NCBI GenBank assembly: GCA_963920525.1
Contig: OY986438.1
Location: 127,630,420-127,694,419 of the forward strand
DNA: 64,000 nt
Origin: Dichetophora obliterata
Taxonomy: Eukaryota > Arthropoda > Insecta > Diptera > Sciomyzidae
Direction of reading: 5' to 3'
Shown: positions 58,467 to 64,000 of the stretch, piece by piece
Layout of the letters: each line of letters begins with the position of its first letter
Numbering within the stretch: the first letter of the stretch is position 1
Program-made: the position numbers and the translations under genes
Notes under the pieces: generated by a model
Database searches by the model: none
What the model was told of the DNA's origin: nothing
The model's input: the letters and a program-made list of their open reading frames with translations, nothing else

Positions 58467-60326
58467 ACCACCACTATCACACCACTACCACTATTCATGA
58501 TACACCACTACCACTATTCATGAAAACATTTTTTGTGGACCAGATGACAGATAGAAATGTCACTATTACTGAATTTCTTCAAACGCTACCACAACCAAGT
58601 TTAACAACAGTAACAACTACAGAAGTGACTAGATCAGAGGTGATTTGGCAACCTGAATTATCAATGGGTGCAAGTAGTACGGATTTTGAATTTGAAGAAG
58701 GAGTGGCAGCTCCAGGTGCTGTTCGAGGGCCATATATGCAAAACGTAACCTTATCAAACTTTGCTATGGAATGCGATAGATACGGTATATCAAATAGAGC
58801 TGCGGCTGCACTCGCATCTGCACTTTTGAAAGATTTAAGCGTAAAAGATAAAAATGATCAAACGTTAATTATCGATAAAAATAAAGTTCGCAAAGAAGAG
58901 AACGCAATCGTTGTAGGAATGAGGTCTTGAAAAAACGATTAGACACTTCCACGTTATTGGCATTTGCTTTCGATGGCAGAACAGACGAAACATTAGTTAC
59001 CGAATTTATCAACAATAAAATTCATACACGCAAAATTAAAGAACCGCATATAGTTGTTGTAAGAGAGCCAGATTCCAGATTTTTGGGCCATATTATTGTG
59101 GAAGAAGAAACCGCAGAAGCAAAAACGCATAAACTTATTGAATTTTTTGATAAAAACGGCTTGTCATTAGATAATTTGGTAGCTATCTGTTCTGACGGTG
59201 AACCTGTTAACACTGGAATTAGAAGTGGTATAATAAGACTTTTCGAACAACATTTACAAAGGCCATTACATTGGAGTGTATGTTTGCTGCATTTCAATGA
59301 GTTACCGTTTCGTCATTTATACAATACACTAGAAAAAAGTTTCACGAAAGGGCCAACTACGTCAACAGGACGATTAGCAGCGGTTTTAGGCATTTGCGAT
59401 ACGATACAAGTAAAATACGATTATTTTGAGTAAATAAATTATATAATTTAACGAATTAAAAAAAAATTCTGCTTTTCAGGTTGTCAATAATTTTGAGATA
59501 ATTTCACTCCAAAATATGCCACCATCATCACCAGATTTTGATGAACGTTCTTTCTCAACAGAGGCAAGAAATCTTCTCAAATTAGCAAACGCGATTTCAA
59601 CTCGCTCAGTATCAATTGATCTAGCAAACATCAAGTTGGGACCAATACACAAAAGCTGCTCGAATTTTACGTACGTACATAACTACGGACAAACCGTCAA
59701 AAAACTTGCGAATTTTGGCCACATACGTGATGAAAGTGTACATTCCAATGTACTTCAACGTTAAATATTACAATTCAATGGCATACGGAAGTGTTTTGTT
59801 CTTCAAATTTATACAATGGACGAATTATCTGCCACCGAATTTACTTTCCGTTGTTCATAGTGTAATGTCAGCCAATTGCTACTTTGCTAGCTCTGAAAAT
59901 GTTTTGCTAGCAATGGTTTGTCACAATGTGAAACCTATACGTCAAATGGCAATCGACAAAATAAAACATATCCGAAGTGATCTCGATCGGACAACATTGA
60001 GAGAATACAAAAAACCGAAAATCAATTTTGACTGCACCCACTTTTCCAACATGATAGATTTGAATGATGATGATATTCTACACGAGCCGCCATACACAAG
60101 AGACATTCCATTGCAACATTTGACTGAAGATTATTATGATTCTGATGAGGTTATGATTAACGTCGAAATACCATGCCACATTCAAAGCACCGAACGAAAT
60201 GTCCAAGAGATGACTAGAGCATCCAAACACGTTACTGAAAAACACAAAAGTGGTTTTATTGCGACATCGATGGAATCGAGAGAAAAAAGGCCCAAAACTG
60301 AGAGCAAACGAGACTTGGAGTACTAG
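58467..60326 (+). pseudogene. hAT-like transposase-derived protein, frame-broken
   Basis: From about 58467 a frame reads FVDQMTDRNVTITEFLQTLP and SNRAAAALASALLKDLSV, and stops at 58928. The next frame continues from 58927 with LLAFAFDGRTDETLVTEFIN (candidate first acidic residue), VAICSDGEPVNTGIRSG (candidate second) and WSVCLLHFNELPFRHL, a C-x2-H like that of hAT transposases. Reading resumes after a likely 70-bp intron (59410-59479) with MPPSSPDFDERSF and then, after a deletion near 59657, ILRTYITTDKPSKNLRILA, MKVYIPMYFNVKYYN, SSENVLLAMVCHNVK and the C-terminus. I recall a common uncharacterised arthropod group with these blocks. Frame breaks at about 58925 and 59657 make it inactive. Confidence 0.7.
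59410..59479 (+). other. Probable 70-bp intron in the hAT-like gene
   Basis: Donor CAA/GTAAAA and acceptor CTGCTTTTCAG bound the segment. Both flanking exons are in phase 0 (...GICDTIQ and VVNNFEIISL...), and the intron itself contains the stop at 59431. Size and AT content are typical of insect introns. Confidence 0.65.
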
Positions 60327-61146
60327 AATTGGTACTAAATAGTACTAAATAGTAAACGAGAATTGGAGTAATTTAAATGGGAGATTTGAATTCAGCGCCA
60401 AATTTTCCAACATTTTTTTTATTTTTTGACCAAAAATCACGATATTTTGTTAAAAAATCACGATTTTTTTCTATTGATAGTTGGATTTAATGTATTTTTA
60501 ATGCCAGATTCAGATTCAGCGCCCAAATTTACCTTAGAAATGACAGCACAAATAATCTTTTTTATACACATTTTATACACTTCTTTCAAATTTCATACAT
60601 TCATATTTTATAATTGAGAAAAAAATCTATTTACGAAAGTCCGCACAGCTTTTTTTCAGAATTTGTATATGCTGTAGTGGAGAAAAAGTCTTGAAATTAC
60701 ATGTATTTTACGAATTTCGCTGAGCCAGACCACCAAAAAAATTTGACCCGCCCTAATGTTTATGCTCTTTACTACAGGAAAAATAAATAATTCTAATTTT
60801 TCCGATATTTATTTCCATTTATTAAACATAACTTTGAATAACATTTACTTTTAACCAACATAAAAAATTAACAACAAATTCATCACTAAAAATATCAAAC
60901 GAAAGCTTTTTATAAAACAAAACAAATTTAATTAGATCAAGTAATTTTAAAGAAGAACAACAACAACAAATATGTTTTTGAATAATTTTTATTTGAATAA
61001 TTTTAATTAAATTTAAATGTTTTAAAATAGTTTTGAAAAATATAAATGAAAAAAAACCAGAATTCTACGGCTATACTTACGATACTATCGAAACTATGTC
61101 TTTTTTTTATAGATATTCTGAATTTCTAATCTGGAAATTTGGTAGC

Positions 61147-61845
61147 TACAGTCGGCATATGATAATCGAAGTATGTCATATTAAATTAGTTTAAATCAAT
61201 TTATTAAAATATTATTACAATTACAACGATTTGTTTTTAGTAAAAGTGGTACCATAAGGGAAATATATTATTCATATGTATGAACATAAAGTTAATTGAA
61301 TAAATTGAATAAATTGACATATTTATATATATACATAGAATTAACTTTATGTTCATACATATAAATTATATATTTCCGTTACATATATATTATGTAACGT
61401 TAACAAAAAACATGATAAATATATTTATATAAACAGTAGTAATTGAATAGCTACATTCACATATTTAATAATCTTAATAATAGCTACATTCACACAGCGT
61501 TATATTTTTTAAACAGTTTACATTAATAAATTATTTTATATATATATGATACAACTAAACTCAAAATATCGTAAAAAAAGCTATATAGCATTTTCTTCGC
61601 TGCCAATCTTTGATAGAATGCAGGAAAACATTTTTTGCACAGAATAGATAACCACTTAATTCTGCACCTATTACCGTTTGTAACGTTTCATATATTTCAG
61701 AAAAAAGGTCGGAATAAGTACAATAAAAATATCGGTTTTTACGATAATTTGTTTTAGTCGTTATTCCTTGTCGACACAGATATATTTATATAAGCTGATA
61801 TAATTTAGGTTAAAAATACTTCGATTGTCATATACTGAGTGTAGC
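61147..61845. mobile_element. TA-flanked MITE with internal hairpin
   Basis: CAGTCGGCATATGATAATCG and the complement of CACTCAGTATATGACAATCG are the ends, with TA at 61145-61146 and 61846-61847. The symmetry extends outward through GGTAGC/GCTACC. An inner hairpin pairs 61258-61297 with 61337-61375 (TATGAACATAAAGTTAATT and complement). Confidence 0.65.
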
Positions 61846-61959
61846 TACCCTATTGCTAGAGAGTAAGAATTAAGAAGATATAAAAAAATTTCATAACTGA
61901 ACCAACAACAATTACCAAGCAAATCTAAAACAACGACGTACAGAGAAGAGCATAATCAC

Positions 61960-62340
61960 AGCGGTTGAGCAGCGTCAGAAGGGATGAACCGAATCGTCCA
62001 CAGAAAATAAACAGAACTTTGCTTACTATGTCCCGCTTTTCACTCGACAATTCTCGAGCAATGTCACTCGTCACACACGAAAATTCTCGAGCTTGCGGCG
62101 AAAGCAAACATTGATCCGAGAGCAATTTTTCTCTTGCTCTGGTAGCAAGATCTCTTTGTCCCGCTTCTCACTCGACAATAATTGCCTTTGCCGCAAGCGA
62201 CAAACTGATTATTCGCCTGCATGAGGGGTTTACAAAAGTCCCCTTTCAACCCGAATAGTCAACAAACTACTTGTGGCGAAAGCAATTATTGCTCATAGAA
62301 TTGCCGAGTGAATAACGGCCCTTTAGAGTGCATGTAAAAC
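61960..62340. repeat. GC-richer block with repeated motifs
   Basis: GTCCCGCTTYTCACTCGACA occurs at about 62030 and 62158. GCGGCGAAAGCAA, its complement TTGCCTTTGCCGCAAG and TGTGGCGAAAGCAATTATTG occur at 62094, 62184 and 62274. The frames are short. It is not assigned to any element. Confidence 0.5.
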
Positions 62341-62389
62341 CAAAACAACAATATCAGCAGCTAGTGCACCGTTGCCAGTTATGTTGGAA

Positions 62390-62995
62390 AAATCCCATTC
62401 GTGGTAATTTTTGATTGCCTCTAGGAATTTTTGTTTTTGGGAATTCCTATTAAATTTATTAATTCAGCGTGGTATTTTTTTAATTGGCGTGGGAATTCAG
62501 CTGGGTATTTTTTTTTTATTTCCGTGGATGTTTGGTAATATTCTTCTTAAAAAATTTTTTTGTTTTAGTAAACAAAATTTCTTTGTGGTATTTCTAAATT
62601 TTTTTTTAAATTACAGTTGAAAGTTATCTATATGACCTTGTTATTAATTATGTTGATTTTCTATGATTTAAATACAAATTCTAAATGTTTGATAGCTTAA
62701 ATCGTACTTGATTTTAAATACAAATTCTAGTTGTCTGATAGCTTAAAATCGTTTATTGAGCTTAAGGTCAGGTTAGAATAATTAATTGCTCTAACGAATT
62801 TTTCCAAAGAAACAACATTTTTAAATTGTTTGTGCATATGGGACTTATTGCGGAATTTTGTTATGCGAATGATATTTTTGTGGTAATTTTAAATGCATAT
62901 GGAATTTTTGGTGGTATTTTTAAAACGCGTGGAATTTTTGTAGTAATTTTTAATGATCCTGGAATTTTTTTTAATTCTGTGAAAAAGTAACTTTT
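62390..62995. repeat. Degenerate GTGGAATTTTTGTGGTAATTTT repeats
   Basis: Approximate 25-33 bp units at 62395-62530 and 62870-62975 give a repetitive Lys-Ile-Pro frame on the minus strand. This is not a gene. Confidence 0.5.
62628..62818 (+). repeat. Dispersed repeat, copy 1 of 3
   Basis: Begins TCTATATGACCTTGTTATTA and ends GGTTAGAATAATTAATTGC with TCTAACGAATTTTTCC. Related to 63466-63630 and, inverted, to 63700-63889. Confidence 0.8.
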
Positions 62996-63465
62996 TGTCG
63001 GAATTGTTTCAAATTTTAACAGGCAACCTTGGCTTGCAGTAATAAATTTTTTGTAGCCACATACTGGCTCTCTAGCTACATGCATCTGTATTCTCTATTA
63101 TAACCCAACAAGCCATGAATGTGACTGTTCCAGCTAAACGGTACTTAAAACTGAATCGTCTGATTTGGTAGTATGAAAACGACAAGTTTTTATACCTTTA
63201 AACCGTTTTGTATATAATTATAAAGTCCTTTTTTATATTTATCAAGATTCGAATTTAAATTTATGCCATATTCGCTTGATGCGTCGTTTGTTATTGTCTT
63301 TTTTCCCTCTTTTTCACGCGTTCGCCAAAAAACTCTGAAATATGCATTGAATCAGTTGAGTTGCCGTTTATTCTTTAGTTTATTGTTGCAACTTAATAAA
63401 AACTATTTTAAAAAAAAGTTACAATTGTTTAACAACAAATAAAATTAATATAAAACTTAAAGTTT

Positions 63466-63889
63466 CTATATGACCTTGTTATTTATTATGTTGATTTTCC
63501 TTGATTTAAATACAAATTCTAAATGTTTGATAGTTTAAATCATTCTTGATTTTATATACAAATTCTAGTTGTTTGATAGTTTACAATCGTTTATTGAGCT
63601 TTAGGTCAGGTAAGTACAATTAACTGCTCTTACTATTTAATCAAACAGATAACTAATTAATCAGCTAGTGATGTTTTTCTTTTCATAGTGAAAATCTTGT
63701 TGTTGTTTCTATGAAAAAATTCGTTAGAGCAATTAATTGTTCTAACCTGACCTAAAGCTCAATTTTATTTGCAATTTCAACGATTTTAAAGAATCAAACA
63801 ACTAGCCTTTGTATCTAAAATCGAGAATGATTTAAACTATTAAACATTTAGAATTTGTATTAAATCATAGAAAATCAACATTAATATAC
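63466..63889. repeat. Inverted pair of the dispersed repeat
   Basis: 63466-63630 (direct) and 63700-63889 (complement) share ATGTTGATTTTC, TACAAATTCTAAATGTTT and GAGCTTTAGGTCAGGT. The roughly 70-bp spacer makes a hairpin possible. No target duplication was found. Confidence 0.75.
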
Positions 63890-64000
63890 AACCTTATATA
63901 TGGTACGCTTATATGAAACACACAGTGCATAGTTTGCTGACAATGAAACGGTTCGCTTCAGTGCTTTTAAAAGTGCACACCGTTTTCAACCGAGCCGATT

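Larger units (their letters stand above)
57630..60755. mobile_element. Foldback hAT-like element, 8-bp TSD, ~830-bp arms
   Basis: The exact duplication ATGTTTAT (57622-57629, 60756-60763) flanks ends TAGGGCGGGTCAA and TTGACCCGCCCTA. The left arm (57630 to about 58465) is an inverted copy of the right (about 59930-60755) with scattered mismatches and a roughly 12-bp insertion near the left end. Each arm contains both terminal sequence and the last roughly 135 codons of the coding region. The 8-bp TSD fits hAT, although other 8-bp superfamilies exist. Confidence 0.85.
57345..61108. repeat. Older inverted repeat hosting the foldback element
   Basis: 57345-57615 (CAGTTTCGATAGTATCGTAA, AATTCTGGTTTTTTTAT, TATTCAAAAACGAAT, AAAAGTTTTCGTTTGATAT) pairs in inverted order with 60888-61108. 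The inner foldback element and its target duplications lie in the loop, so this inverted repeat existed first. Confidence 0.7.

Noticed and set aside
58930..58940. Programmed -1 frameshift at A-AAA-AAC in the hAT-like gene
   Set aside because: The zero-frame stop (58928-58930) precedes the slippery heptamer, so it could not be used; an ordinary indel is simpler.

Overview
The window looks like AT-rich, repeat-dense insect nuclear DNA, most likely from a fly with a large genome. The evidence is short insect-type introns, LINE fragments of jockey and RNase H-bearing types, one with a TAACC-repeat 3' tail, tRNA-derived SINEs, and Tc1/mariner, pogo-like, hAT-like and PIF/Harbinger-like elements. 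No operon, rRNA, functional tRNA or CRISPR signal was seen. The species call is inference; the repeat structure is read directly.

Almost everything recognisable is mobile-element sequence, much of it nested, and several target-site duplications (TSDs) fix the insertion order. Region by region: 1-206 is a LINE endonuclease edge. 4.0-4.5 kb is a frame-broken coding relic. 5.2 kb holds a SINE. 9.0-10.3 and 15.0-16.7 kb carry two copies of a compound repeat, the second with a TA-flanked inverted-repeat element that contains a tRNA-like region split by another element. 11.3-12.3 kb is a hAT-type MITE with an exact 8-bp TSD. 18.3-19.6 kb is a TA-flanked element carrying a two-exon zinc-finger-like reading frame. 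19.7-20.4 kb is a foldback of TTATTCAT-like repeats. 21.1-26.1 kb is a three-layer stack: an old minus-strand gene relic split by a jockey-like LINE, itself split by a 2-kb PIF/Harbinger-like foldback. 28.3-31.9 kb is a second three-layer stack: Tc1-like, then hAT-like, then an RNase H LINE with a 13-bp TSD. 32-34 kb holds three SINEs, and 34.6-36.4 kb a pogo-like MITE and a MITE split by a LINE 3' end.

At 37.6 and 38.6 kb two short phase-0 exons with good splice signals are the best candidates for a host gene, on the plus strand. If they are real, much of the sequence to their right may be intron. 39.6-42.8 kb is more inverted-repeat elements, 44.7-47.3 kb is hAT-like copies and tandem duplications, 48 kb an internally deleted mariner-type transposase, and 52.1-53.7 kb a 1.6-kb pentanucleotide satellite.

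57.3-61.1 kb contains the most unusual object: a hAT-like element (exact 8-bp TSD) whose two long inverted arms each encode the C-terminal part of its own transposase-like protein. It sits in the loop of an older inverted repeat. The window ends in MITEs and dispersed inverted repeats.

No intact autonomous element was found. Most coding pieces carry frameshifts, stops or deletions. Stretches not listed as genes are AT-rich DNA in which no supported gene was seen.
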